Assembly (NCBI GenBank): GCA_003439945.1
Contig: QVRM01004832.1
Location: forward strand, 62,001 to 126,000
Direction: 5' to 3'
Length of the DNA: 64,000 nt
Source of the DNA: Dermanyssus gallinae
Lineage: Eukaryota; Arthropoda; Arachnida; Mesostigmata; Dermanyssidae
The position numbers were made by a program, and so were the translations under genes. Below are positions 23,160 through 33,600 of the stretch, piece by piece. The notes under the pieces are model-generated. The model searched no databases and was not told where the DNA came from. It worked only from the letters and a program-made list of their open reading frames with translations. Position 1 is the stretch's first letter; each line of letters opens with the position of its first letter.

Positions 23160-24206
23160 ATCGAGTCAGTGCTAGAGAGCGCCGCCTATGAATTCTTGAC
23201 CCGTGTAAACGAGTTGATGGAATGCCATGCACTCACTTACATTGGTCAAGAATGCCAGTTTGCACCCCACAAGACAGGGACTATGTACCTACCAGGCCAA
23301 AAGATGACCAGAGCGATAAGACTCGTAATGGCGGGCCACCCGATAACAATCAGAAAGGAGGTGCAGTACCTCGAGGTCATCCTCGATACAAAACTTACGG
23401 GATCAGCGAATGTTAAGTATGTGACTGATAAAATCAAAGGGTTCCTCCGAACCTAGCGTGTATTCCGCTAAGGGCCGGTGTAGTGTTGGAAGCCGATCCA
23501 ACGGCGCTGTATGCGGCCGCTGGCTGGGCGGCATGGCGATGCAGATGGCAAACGATAGAGGAGTATCAAGATCAGCCCAATGGACGCTGGCGGTCAGAGT
23601 AAGCCACGCATACCGAACAGTTTTAGCGAAGCCCTCTTGGTCTTAGCCAAGATGCTACCATAGGACCTGCTTGCAGAAGAGAAGCAAGCGCTTTTTAGAA
23701 GGAGAGTTGGACCTGACCATGGCCAGAAGTGCCACCATTGCGACCTGGCAGAGTGAGTCGGCGGAGGTAAGACCCGGAACTTTCATGGGGAGCTGGACCA
23801 AGAGTCGGATACCAGAAATCGGAGTGTGGTATAAATGCCAAATGGCGAGCTATTCTACTGTACGACGGAAGTGCTGACCGGAGACGGTCAACTCCAAAGC
23901 TAGATGATAAGGATTAAGCCGGACGACGTAGAACACACCGTTCTGCGCTGCAGGGCTCTCAGGGCAACACAGGATGCAGGTTCCATCGCTATGAAGGGCC
24001 TCTTTACGATCAGAGAAGTCCTCGACTACATGGTGATGTCGGTGGAGGTGTGGAAGCAAAGTGACGAGAAGGCGGCGAACTGGTTGAAGGGAGATTCAAG
24101 GGGACCCTGCGAAAAGCCAAGAGGAAGAGAGAGAGATTTGAGCGCTACAATGGTTGACACGAGCCCAGGGGAAGGGAGACGAGAAGAGCAAGCAGCCGGG
24201 TTCTAG
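23160..24206 (+). pseudogene. R1-type LINE remnant, RT thumb and C-terminal Cys/His region
   Basis: The reading FLTRVNELMECHALTYIG... APHKTGTMYLPGQKMTRAIR... VQYLEVILDTKLTGS...VKYVTDK matches the region just after the YADD box of R1/jockey-type LINE reverse transcriptases. After 23455 the homology continues in several frames. A segment with EVLTGDGQLQS and then DVEHTVLRC (about 23868-23955) corresponds to the typical C-terminal TGHG...AEH..F.C region. Stops and frameshifts break it repeatedly. Neither the endonuclease nor the RT core is present upstream, so it is a 5'-truncated dead copy. The R1-group placement rests on motif similarity read by eye. Confidence 0.75.
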
Positions 24207-24442
24207 AGGTCTCAACGCACCCAGTCAGGCCGGTTAAACTTGGCATTGCTCTCGCTCATCTAGGCTAACCACATGGTGATGCATGGAGGATGGGGGAGAG
24301 CAAAAGAAACGTTGACGGCGGACCGTGCGGGGACGCCTCTCCCGTGATTTCGAAGTAATGCCGAAGCAATACCGAGCCTGGGGGGTGGGGAGGAATACGG
24401 TTATAGCGGGATTGTGATTTCCACACTTGTCACGCTAGCTGC

Positions 24443-24490
24443 TCGTGACGTATGTGCATCAGCATTTCCGAAACCTCCAAATTGAAGGTA
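24443..24490 (+). repeat. Dispersed repeat D, copy 2
   Basis: gtgacgtatgtgcatcagca followed by tttccgaaacctccaaa matches the sequences at 1254-1310 and 58053-58105. No (TA)n array precedes this copy. Confidence 0.5.
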
Positions 24491-24574
24491 AAGCCTTCCT
24501 TTGAAAACTGGCATTATTGCCCCAAAAACAAAATCTGCTAGAGGTACACGGTGTGTATGGCGAGTTTAAAAAAT

Positions 24575-24656
24575 AATAATATCGTAGTAAAGCATGGTAT
24601 TAAATTGTCCAGCATCTGGTGGACAATTCAATACCATGCTTTACTACGATATTATT
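24575..24656. repeat. Long hairpin: 37-bp arms, 8-base loop, one mismatch
   Basis: 24575-24611 is the reverse complement of 24620-24656 apart from one position. The loop is only 8 bases. A transcript of either strand would fold into a very stable rod. It could be a snap-back replication product, a tiny foldback transposon, or a small-RNA precursor. Arthropod miRNA precursors usually have more bulges, so the first two are more likely. Confidence 0.9.
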
Positions 24657-25306
24657 GCTGGACGTTCACGTAGCTGGTAATTGGGATCTCTATATACACT
24701 GACTGTTAATATGGCAGAGTTGTCTCCAGTAACTGTCACTTTCTCTTAACTCTTGTGTTGCACAGCACCTATTCAGTTAGTTGTAATATTTTCTCAAACT
24801 GATTCAGACTTTCCGCACAGTTGTCGGCTTGCGATAGTTAGCTTCTTCGCATTACATGGCAATGTACCGAGCCATAACCTCGGAGCCTGGAAACCAGCCG
24901 GTTATTCCTGCAGACTGCTTTAGGCGTTGGTGGGCATTAGTCCTTTTTTAACGTCAGCGAACTCACGGTAGTATTATATAGTGCCCACTGCAGCGGTGTT
25001 GTTTTCTACACAGTTGCTGCGCCGTATGCCTGTTATGTAGCCAACATATGTATATACAAAGTGAGTGGTCGCGACGCCTTGGTATTATTACAGTTACCAG
25101 ATGCCAGTCTTCCCTGCTATTGTTTCAGTGTCTTGGGCCAGTTGCAATTGTCCTATTGTCAGTGCTTTGTCGTACGTTTAGGGTCGATCAACCCTTCATC
25201 CAAATGTGTATGAATACTGAGCAGGTCCGAAACTTCATATCATCGCTGTTACTCCAGATTGATTCAGACAAATTCCCGGCACGGCACTTCTGTAACGCAG
25301 TGAGCT
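24657..25306. other. Unassigned sequence
   Basis: Nothing recognised. The last 50 bases contain a short match (ccagatt) to the outer edge of the foldback element that follows. Confidence 0.45.
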
Positions 25307-25888
25307 GGAAAGTCATGAAAATTCGATATGTTGTTATGTCTTCCGTTAACGCTTTTTCGTGAAAAATCGTAATTTTTCTTCATTACGACCAAAAATGTAT
25401 GTCCAAAAGACCAGTCTCGCGCAATAGCAAATTTAATTTCCACCATTTTCGTATCAAAGTGATGGTGCTGCGTTACGTACTTGTCAAGTAACTAAGCTTT
25501 TTCGATAGCCATATCGAAAGCGAACCCATGCATGCTTGCATAGGGTGTATGAGAAAGTTAGGTACATATTTTGAGGATTGGTAGAATTTGACAAGAGAAT
25601 AATTTTTCCTAGTGAAAGGAGGGGGCGGAAACGTTTTGGTAACATTTTACGGTTCTGAACGTGAAAACTTGCATGTAAAACATAACAACTATGACTGTCG
25701 AAAAAGCTTAGTTACTTCACAACTATGTAACGCAGCACCATCATTTTGGTACAAAACTGGTGGGTATTAAATTTGCTATTGCGCGCGAGTAGTCTCTTGG
25801 GCGTACATTTTTAGCCGTGATGGATGATTTTTTACGATTTTTCATGAAAAAGCGTTAACGTAACATATCGACTTTTTACGACTTTCCT
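25307..25888. mobile_element. Foldback / MITE-like element with ~200-bp inverted arms
   Basis: The left arm (25307-25512) and right arm (25690-25888) are imperfect inverted copies. Shared landmarks include cgttaacgctttttc, gcgcaatagcaaatttaat, gatggtgctgcgttac and aagtaactaagctttttcga. The roughly 177-base centre (25513-25689) is unique. There is no transposase frame. The structure is that of a non-autonomous foldback or long-TIR MITE. Target-site duplications could not be fixed because the outer edges diverge; ccagatt at about 25255 and its complement at about 25895 hint at a slightly larger original. Confidence 0.8.
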
Positions 25889-26179
25889 TAATCTGGTTAT
25901 TCGCTTTTCGCTACGCAAGCTAGTGAAGCGTCTCCCGTTGTGCAGAATTTTCCTTCGAATACGCCGGTATACTCGATTCCTTCATGCGTTGACTAGTTCT
26001 CACGCAAAAGTAGATTTCGCACAACTATGTAGACGAAAAAGGCAGAAAAACTAATTTTATAAACTTCACTCTTTCTCCTAAACAAGACGTTTTTGCGTCC
26101 TCCATCCATTGGGAAAAATTATATTCTTGCCGAGTTCTACCAAACCTCGAAACAAGTGCGTAACTATATGAATGACCCT

Positions 26180-27062
26180 GTATATATATATACCTCCTCG
26201 GGCCTCGGATTTAATGGTAATCATAATAATAATTTCAACCCTAGCCGGCCCTGCCATAGTCTTATCGATGCATAGCGCAGAAAACAGGACAATCTCCTTT
26301 CTAGGTACAGCGGGAGTCGGCCAGTTGAGAAACCGCTTAGCCCACCTTCAGGAGACTCGGTAGACCTGTCATCATACTATCCTAGCGTGGCTGGTGTGCC
26401 CATGTGCACGACGAGGTTCAACAGCGTCTTTTCAATGAAGCTGCCGACAACACGACCAGAGCTAGCCTAAACGCCGTGCCCGCCATGCCAGATGCCTGCT
26501 TATACGCGCTTCCCAGTGCCCCTATATATACCCTTTTTCATGACGAGACGACTCGCATAGCAGTAAGTCTACGACTTGAAGCACACCTAGTTAAAGCCCC
26601 TATTAATGTGTCTTTCAGCAGAGTCTTTAGGTCATGCGGTCCTAGGTCGTGCCCCTAGAACCATCCGGCGTCTGTGCGGAGGATGACAAGCGTCCAGGCG
26701 ACATTTACGTGCTTTGAGCGTGACAAAATGCTCGTCTGGGATGCAACCGATACCAACTCACTAGCCCCTTCTATGGTCGGCGACGGCACATCTGAAGCTG
26801 GCTATGCGGTCTATCTTGCGAAAACTAGTGAGGTAAGAAAATACTCATCAATCGGGTATCCCCACAATTTTAGCCTTCCCGCCTTCGAAAGCCTGGGTGC
26901 CTCTGGCGTTCGGACTCAGCAGCTGATCCGCAAAGTCGGCACTTGCTAAACCTGTTATCCGACAGGAGATCGTCGGCCTTCTTTAAACTACGTCTGGATC
27001 TTGACATACAACCTAGAAACGCCGCCTCCGTTCGTGGCACACTTTTGAAGTAGTGTTCGCCT
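26180..27062 (+). pseudogene. Retroelement fragment, family A copy 4
   Basis: It enters after a short (TA)n at 26180-26192, at the end of the RT thumb (ISTLAGPAIVLSMHSAENR, about 26237-26294). The linker continues and the frame is broken several times. Of the endonuclease core, CDS-like pieces DKMLVWDATDTNSLAP (about 26722-26769) and VRKYSSIGYPHNF (about 26830-26868) are clear, ending with NAASVRGTLLK (about 27018-27051). The Cys/His cluster is missing and the PDG motif is mutated. It is closest to the copy at 9690-11316. Like that copy, it is followed by a mariner in opposite orientation, here 130 bases downstream. Confidence 0.78.
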
Positions 27063-27191
27063 GGCCTAGACGAAACGGACACGTGATAGTCACCATGCAC
27101 GCCCGCTAGGCACATCGCCTTAGACAGTCTTTTATGATATATATATACCAACGTACGCAAAGGAAATGTATTATTTAATTTAATTATACTA

Positions 27192-28481
27192 CAGGTAGTT
27201 CAATAAGTTCTTAGAATGAAAACCGAGAATTTTCCAAATCATGTTTTTAAATTTTTCTTATTCGATATACTCCCCGAGAAGCTCAATACACTTTTCCCAC
27301 CGAGATTTCAGAGCTTTCATACCTCTTGAGTAGAATTCCGCGTCGTTAGACTGAAAATAGGCATTGACAGCAGCCTTAACCTCTTCATTGCTGGAAAAAC
27401 GCTTTCCACCGAGACTATTCTTCAAATGTCCGAAGAGGAAATAATCAGAGGGGGCCAGGTCTGCAGAATAGGAGGGTTGTTCAATAAGTTCGAACCTCAG
27501 TTGGGCCAGTTTTGCCGATGCTTGCCGGGACTTGTGTGCAGGAGCATTGCCCTGGTGAAACGGGACAACCTTCTTCTGCAAAGCGGGCCGTTTCACGATG
27601 AGTTCTTGCTAACGGCAGTCCAACAGTCTTGCATAATATTCTCCTGTGATCGTTTTACAGCTCTCAAGGTAGTCGACCAGTATTATTCTACGTTGGTCTT
27701 AAAAAACTGTAGCCATCACCTTTCCGGTCAATGCCGTTGTCCGCACCCTCTTTGGAGGTCCTTCATCAGGTGCACACCATTGGCAAGAGGCTTCTTGGGT
27801 CTCGGGAGTGTAGTGATGAACCCGGCTTTCATCGACGGTCATGAATCTGCACCAAAAATCCGACAGATTGTTCGACATCTTGGCCAAATTTCGCTGTAAA
27901 GCCAAAACAGGCGCGTCTTTTTGGCCTTGGTTGAGCAAATGCGGCAGCCATTTTGCTCTAAGCTCTTTCATCTTCAAGTTTTCGTGTAGGATAAAATGCA
28001 CACTGCCTAAACTAATCCTTAATGCCTCCGCTATTTCCTTAATGTTCATTCGCTTATCTGTGCCAAGAATTTTTCGCACTTTCTCTACGTTTTTCTCATC
28101 AGTTGCCGTTTTTTGGCCTCCTGGACGTAGTTCATCCTCGGTGCTCCTGCGACCTCTTTTTAACACATTAATCCAGTTGGAAACAGTGGCAAAACATGGC
28201 GCAGAGTCACTGTACGTCTCGTCTAACTCAATTTTTACTTGGGTCGCATTCCAACATTTGAAATAAAAATGCTTGATAACCACTCGAAACTCTGTTTTCT
28301 CCATTTTTAAAAATCACGCCGATACGTTGCACGGGAAAAGCTATCAAACGAAATCGCAACGGCCAATCACCATAATATATTGAGGGCTAGCAGTCGAAAA
28401 GTTGCAGTTCCTATTAGCGGTGAAAGCGTGCCAAAATTCGAATTCTAAAAAGCTCATTCTAAGAACTTATTGAACTACCTG
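27192..28481 (-). mobile_element. Mariner-family DNA transposon, copy 2, complete ends
   Basis: The element is 1290 bp. Its ends are perfect 28-bp inverted repeats (27192-27219 and 28454-28481, outermost bases CAGGTAGTTC) with a TA duplication on each side (27190-27191 and 28482-28483). Size, TIR length and TA target site fit the mariner superfamily. The right flank runs into a (TA)n array. Confidence 0.95.
27258..28304 (-). pseudogene. Mariner transposase (irritans-like), copy 2, two in-frame stops
   Basis: A single reading frame from ATG at 28304 to the stop at 27258 would give 348 residues, the usual length for this family. It is cut by a stop at the Trp codon after ATVF (about 27696) and another inside the CLKQ-equivalent segment (about 27605). 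The N-terminal DNA-binding part (ISLGSVHFILHENL) is intact. Catalytic motif 1 is MTVDESRVHHY. Motif 2 reads FHQGNAPAHKS, so the second catalytic Asp is Gly. Motif 3, YSADLAPSDYFLF, keeps its Asp. The copy is thus dead three times over although its ends are perfect; it could still be mobilised in trans by an active relative. Confidence 0.92.
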
Positions 28482-28483
28482 TA

Positions 28484-28516
<33 letters not shown>
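28484..28516. repeat. (TA)n microsatellite flanking mariner copy 2
   Basis: TA array beginning within a few bases of the mariner right end. Confidence 0.95.
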
Positions 28517-28518
<2 letters not shown>

Positions 28519-28897
28519 GAGAGAGGGGAAAATAACGAAAAAAAGAGATCCTGTAGTCGAGACGCAGACGTGGTGACTGCAGGCGGCCGGACAGGCCTCC
28601 AGCAAAACAAGCTGAGCTGCAATCAACAGTGTACGAGTTGGTTGGCCAGGAGGACTTCGTAACTCTAAACGACACGGTACGTCCCTAGCGCTAGTCAGGT
28701 AATGCAGAAGTTCCAGCCGCACATTTACGCCGACAGGCCAAACGACGACATGGAGCTGTTACTGCCTCCGCAACCGCTACGTTAGCGGAGAGCAGGCGGA
28801 CACGTCTAGGGTAGGGCTATTCGCGTTGCCGCCTACAACAGACGCCTACGCTAGGCATCACAAAAGCAGACACACAATTATGTAAAGTACATCCGAA
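28517..28897. other. Unassigned sequence
   Basis: GC-richer than its flanks. Short frames on both strands have no recognisable motif. Confidence 0.4.
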
Positions 28898-28914
28898 ATA
28901 TATATATATATATA

Positions 28915-28982
<68 letters not shown>

Positions 28983-29000
28983 TATATATATATATATATA

Positions 29001-29054
<54 letters not shown>
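28898..29054. repeat. Compound (TA)n array with three TGCA interruptions
   Basis: About 157 bases of TA alternation, broken by tgca at 28915, 28980 and 29001. This is the longest TA array in the window. Confidence 0.97.
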
Positions 29055-29055
<1 letters not shown>

Positions 29056-29056
<1 letters not shown>

Positions 29057-29165
29057 GATATTATCTCGATGATGGCTACGGCACGATTTCTTGCATTTAA
29101 ATGATAGAGCGCTCTGTAGTAGCGCATAAACCGTTTACCAGAATTGAGTTCGTTAAATAGCAAAT
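29056..29165 (+). repeat. Dispersed repeat E, copy 1
   Basis: tctcgatgatggctac and ctctgtagtagc with intervening sequence match 30020-30135 in the same order and spacing. The family is unknown; only two copies are seen. Confidence 0.6.
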
Positions 29166-30019
29166 CGTCTTGAAATCTTCTTGAATTGCAGTAGATCCCT
29201 TACTGAGCTTAGTAGCCGTAATAAGAGTACGATTAGCAGTAGCCGTGCATTGTATTATAAATCACTTACTTGACGTGCTAGCATTGCTAGCACTATATGG
29301 TAAGTACGGCGTCATTACAAACACTGACTTGTGTGACGCTGTGTTCAGTGTGGCGGAGCATATGCCACTCGTAACAGGGATGACGAAATCGCCTTTGCTT
29401 AGCAAGCTTCTATCCCAGTGTTTGCGTCTTCAGCAAAAAAAGCTGTGTGCGGACGTGTAGAGTGAAAAATATGTGAACCTTAACGTCTGATTGCTTTATT
29501 TCACGTCAGGCTGGCTAAGCAGGTCTCATAGTTATTCACTTGCTACTAGAGGCAAGGATTACCGGGTGCATAGGGTCTCCGGTAGAAGCGGAAGATTTGT
29601 CCTAGCAAATCGGCGTATTATTGTTCTTCAATAGCAAATGGCTCCTGTTTGTCGATGAGCTCTCCGCGCAAACATTTTCCGCTTAATCTGGCGTGCTAGT
29701 TCGTAGAAATGTCATTTAGCCTCAAATTATTCTGTTCTCAACTTCACAGATAATTCGGCTTAATTGTAAGGGCATACACGTTTAACGTGGAGTCGAGCAA
29801 ATTCACAATTGTGGACTGGCCTAGGGTTGCATCGGTGTCCACAATATTCCACCGATTCCCTCCTGAACGAGTCTAGGTGCAGACTGTACATCATAGCTTT
29901 TGCACGAAGAATAATCTCGGCGAACAAATGCTTCCGAACGACTGTGCGTTACACGTTTCTTGACGCCGTCTCTGGGGTCGGCACGTTGGCTCTGACCGAG
30001 AATCCAGTCCCGGTTCGTC
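29166..30019. other. Unassigned sequence
   Basis: A plus-strand frame at 29245-29460 (71 codons) is not recognisable. Nothing else was seen. Confidence 0.4.
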
Positions 30020-30135
30020 CGGCATTGTCTCGAAGATGGCTACTGCGTTTCCTTGCTGGTCGTTTTCGCGCATTCAGATAATAGAACCCTCTGTAGTAGC
30101 TGTAGCATCAACCATACACCAGAACGGTCAAATCG
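30020..30135 (+). repeat. Dispersed repeat E, copy 2
   Basis: It contains tctcgaagatggctact and ccctctgtagtagct, homologous to 29056-29165. Substitutions are spread evenly, which suggests an old duplication. Confidence 0.6.
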
Positions 30136-30879
30136 TGATTCAGCTTTCACAGGCGTCGCACGGTGTAGACAGAGTGGCTAAGTGGTGCTTTACAATCGCC
30201 TCCTCAGCTCAAGTTTCTACGCGACTAGAGGCAAACCGCTAGGCTCAGTGCTATTCCTTCATCTCCATTGGCAGCAATTATGGGAACTCGCTACACATGC
30301 ATAAGCGCGGTAATGCCTTAAGGTTTGGGCAAGCCGTTAGCGTGAAGTGCTACTTCTGTATGAGGTTACATCAGCATATATTTATTACAATCAGGCAATA
30401 CGCAGAACAGAAGCAGTCGAGTACATGGTGTGGTGGAAAAATAGACAGAAGTACTCGAATCTGGAAGTTGTTTGTTTTATCTCTCAACGAGTGTCCCTGG
30501 AAACCTTGTCTATTTTACGGTTTTGCCGACAAAAACCCTTCTCAATGGGTTTTGACCAGGTCCAACTGGAGCAGCCTGAAATTGAAGTGCAGGATGCTAT
30601 TTGAGCACTGAACTTCCATGGTGGTAACGCGCTGCATTGCAATTTCTACACTCATGTCGCGGAATGGGAACTGCCTAGTAGTATGAATAGCTCTCTTAGT
30701 TGATATACATATATAACACAAGCATGCATAAAGCATACCCATGTTTTGGTTTAACAAGCTACCTGTTCCATATATTTATTTAATATAAAATCACCTTTAT
30801 TCTTACATAAAATTTTATCTTAGGTGGATCAAAGAGTTTGTGGCATGGAATACAAGCAATAGAGGGACAAGGACTACGT
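30136..30879. other. Unassigned sequence
   Basis: A plus-strand frame at 30297-30611 has no recognisable domain. Confidence 0.4.
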
Positions 30880-31050
30880 ACGTGCTATTTTTCAGTATTG
30901 TTCCCTCGAAGCTCAACACATCTTGTCCAACGATGCTCAATCGTTTTTATACCACGAAATTATTCAGAATCTTTAGACCTAAAATACTTGTCTACGGTGC
31001 ATATCACATTACTGTTGCTCTTTTTCTTGCTGTATAGTTTGTTGTTACAT
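30880..31050 (-). pseudogene. Mariner transposase C-terminal remnant
   Basis: On the minus strand the translation reads VDKYFRSKDSE, one stop, FRGIKTIEHRWTRCVELRGN and a terminal stop. This is the typical mariner C-terminus (a sequence of type ...FY.GI..L..RW.KC.EL.G.Y...). Nothing of the catalytic core is recognisable upstream, so it is a short relic, from a different family than the copies at 11 and 27 kb. Confidence 0.6.
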
Positions 31051-32224
31051 TTAGATAAACATATTGAGCATAAAGGTATGTCCTTACAAGATGGAGCTGA
31101 TGACTAGGGCAATGACTAGCAATCTCTAGGGAGGAATAACAGTACGTAATACGAGGCCTCATGCATGGCTTATGCTACTCAGTTTTGCTACGTGAGCTAA
31201 AAGCCCAAAAATAACAAAATTGTTTACACTTCGGTTTGCGTAAAGGTAGAATACTTCCGAGGGTCATTAGGGCGGTCATTGCTTCTCAATTAGTAACAAA
31301 TTTATTCCACTATCGTACAAAGTATCAGGCTTACAAAGCACAGCGACCTAGAAAAAAAGATAGGCGAATAACAACAAAACACTGCGTTGCACCTCTAAAG
31401 AGGGAAAAAAAACGTCACCTACACATTCAGAAGGTCCGGCCTTTAAGGCTGCTCTCTTGCATGAGTACGGCGCGTCCGAAATAGCTTGTGCAGCGGCAAT
31501 CTGCTGCTACCTTCGACCTCCGAGATTAAAGCATCTCTTTGAACCCTTTTCTCTAGATCTCACCTAATGACGCAATAAAGCCAACGCTGGCGTCTTTATT
31601 GCCCCTTGCACTTAGTCTCGACTAGAAGAGGCTCGACATGAAAGGACTTGCCGGGGCTTGTCTCGTTCGTCGGACGGGAAAGCCCAAAAAACGGAGCAAC
31701 TATGAACCTACTTCGAAGGCGGGTTTCAGCGTCTATTAATTTCCGTCCTAGGCCTGAAGGCAAATCTGGTTTGAGCCGGGACTACCACCACCACCACCCC
31801 GTTGAAGTGGGTGGCCGAAAAGGCCAGCGAAAGGGACAACGGCTAACTGTGGACAACCTCTACTTGTTGATGAGGAAATTTATCCTACGTTCTAGCTGGC
31901 AGATCTTTAGAAGAGGTATTGAGCGAGACCGAGAAAGAGGTCAACAAAAGCGGTCGAGCGGTGTCGGCGAACAAGCAAGTGAGCATTAATAAAACGTTTT
32001 TTTTTGTGTTAAAAAACAAGTGTGGAACTCTTAAGAGCAGAAAAAAATCTTTGTATTCGTTCAAGTGAAGTATGTTTCTTGGTATACTGTACACAGTCAA
32101 CGCGTTAGCTTATTTTTTTTTAACGCTCTGACAACCACCTTTTAGACGCTCGTAATGGGCTGAGTTGCCTGTGGCACGATATCGTCTAAATGCATCTATC
32201 GTCATCGCGTTCTCGTACTGGAAT
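31051..32224. other. Unassigned sequence
   Basis: A weak hairpin (9-bp arms) lies at 31572-31602. Plus-strand frames at 31236-31484 and 31648-31989 are basic and unrecognisable. Confidence 0.4.
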
Positions 32225-32397
32225 TATATAAGCTTTCTTCAGCAGAGGTATGTAGCAGCAAGGCAATGACAACCACGTCCAACAAATTCAACCAGCACGG
32301 CCAGGGCTCGAACTAGCGATGGTTTGCTAAAAGTGGTTGCCATGGCAACGCCCCGTTTCGAACGGTGCGTTAGCCGCCTAAGCAACCGCCACTGCTA
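32225..32397 (-). repeat. SINE-C, putative tRNA-derived repeat
   Basis: On the minus strand, agtggcggttgcttaggcgg (A-box-like) is followed by a B-box-like tagttcgagccctgg about 60 bases later and a unique body ending near tataattccagtacg. The arrangement fits a tRNA-derived SINE. I found only this copy in the window, so the call rests on the promoter-like boxes. Confidence 0.45.
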
Positions 32398-32426
32398 TAT
32401 TTGCACTATAATGTCATCATAGTTGT

Positions 32427-32441
32427 ATATATATATATATG
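32427..32441. repeat. Short (TA)n tract
   Basis: TA alternation of about 15 bases. Confidence 0.8.
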
Positions 32442-32491
32442 CGTTCGAGTTTGGCCGCATTTCGCGCTTCGTTCGCGTCATATATACATAT

Positions 32492-33600
32492 ATATTGGGT
32501 TGGACACATAACTAAAATTGTTCAATTCATTTAATTAGTGCATACATAATATACATTCATTTAAAAAGTACACTTCATTGTTAGCTACAATTATCCTGCA
32601 TATTTGGAACAGAATAACGATTTCCAAGGCAAATAATTCTCCACACGTGTTTTTACTGCTTCTGGTAAAGTAAATTGCTTTCCCTTGTAGTTAGTTCTAA
32701 GGGATATCTGAATAGATGGTGTCTAATAAAATTTAAAAATAAATTTAAGACGGTTATATATTATAAATTCAAATTGTAACAATCACAAGGTTCGCGCGTT
32801 CGGAACCGAAGGAAACTCTCGTAATGCTAGCCACGCTACCAGTGGTTCTAGTTAAGCGGCGGCATTAGAAATTGAATAGCAATTTCTCTACGGCTACCAA
32901 CAGGCTTCAGATTCCCTTACCGGCACACCCGTGCCGCCAACAGATGATAGTCCCACGGTGCAATGTTTGCTGAGTGCGGTGGACGCAACAAAATTTCATA
33001 TCCGAACCTTGCTGTCTTTCGAAGGCTAGATAAACTCACATGCGGATTTACGTTGTTGCACGATGTCGTAATTACGAGGCTGTGTCTCTTCCAGAAAAGA
33101 AAACGAATCAAAAGCTTGGTCGAGCTCATTACAGTAGACACCCGTGTCTATCTTTTGGTCACTAGGAAAAGACTCGTGGTGGACGATGCCATGCTTATCC
33201 CATCAACATCTTGCGCGAATGGGTTCGTCTCTTGGTGGTCTTCTGCGAAGTTTGGCCTAGGGCGCATCAGGACCCTTCACGTTTTAAATTGTCTTAAATA
33301 CCCATTTTTAAAAGACAAAAATGGCACGTTTTTCGTCACAGGTAACAATTCGATCCTGGAACGAACATTCGTTGTCACTGACCAGCCAAAAAGAGCACTT
33401 GCTAGACGCTCTATTTTATTTTGCTCGCTCAAATCATGAGGTACCCATTGTATCAGCTTTGACATAAAATTGTGGGCGCGAAGGCGAGCGATGATGGCTG
33501 TGTGGTACCCCCCCCCCCCCGGGTTAGTCACTTGGGGTTCTTTTTTGTTCCATAGTTTTGCGCAGCGGTCTCCCCCGAGGTTAGCCCTTTACAAAACGGG
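32492..33600 (-). mobile_element. Decayed mariner, second family
   Basis: The left end at about 32492 reads TA followed by ttgggttggacacataacta, resembling mariner terminal repeats of the TTGGGTTGGCAACTAAG type. The minus strand holds a broken transposase. The N-terminal half has KLIQWVPHDLSEQNKIERLA (about 33450-33391), the block before catalytic motif 1. Farther on, TTSCNNVNPHVSLSSL and PHSANIAPWDYHLL (33070-32940) correspond to motifs 2 and 3. The second Asp is Asn, the third is kept, and the spacing of 34 is kept. EAVKTRVENYLPWKS (about 32690-32650) corresponds to the C-terminus. Several frameshifts and stops are present. No right-hand terminal repeat was found. Confidence 0.75.

Noticed and set aside
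31572..31602. Hairpin resembling a structured RNA element (SECIS or histone 3' stem-loop)
   Set aside because: It lacks the conserved core bases of both; the stem is only 9 pairs with an interrupted upper part.
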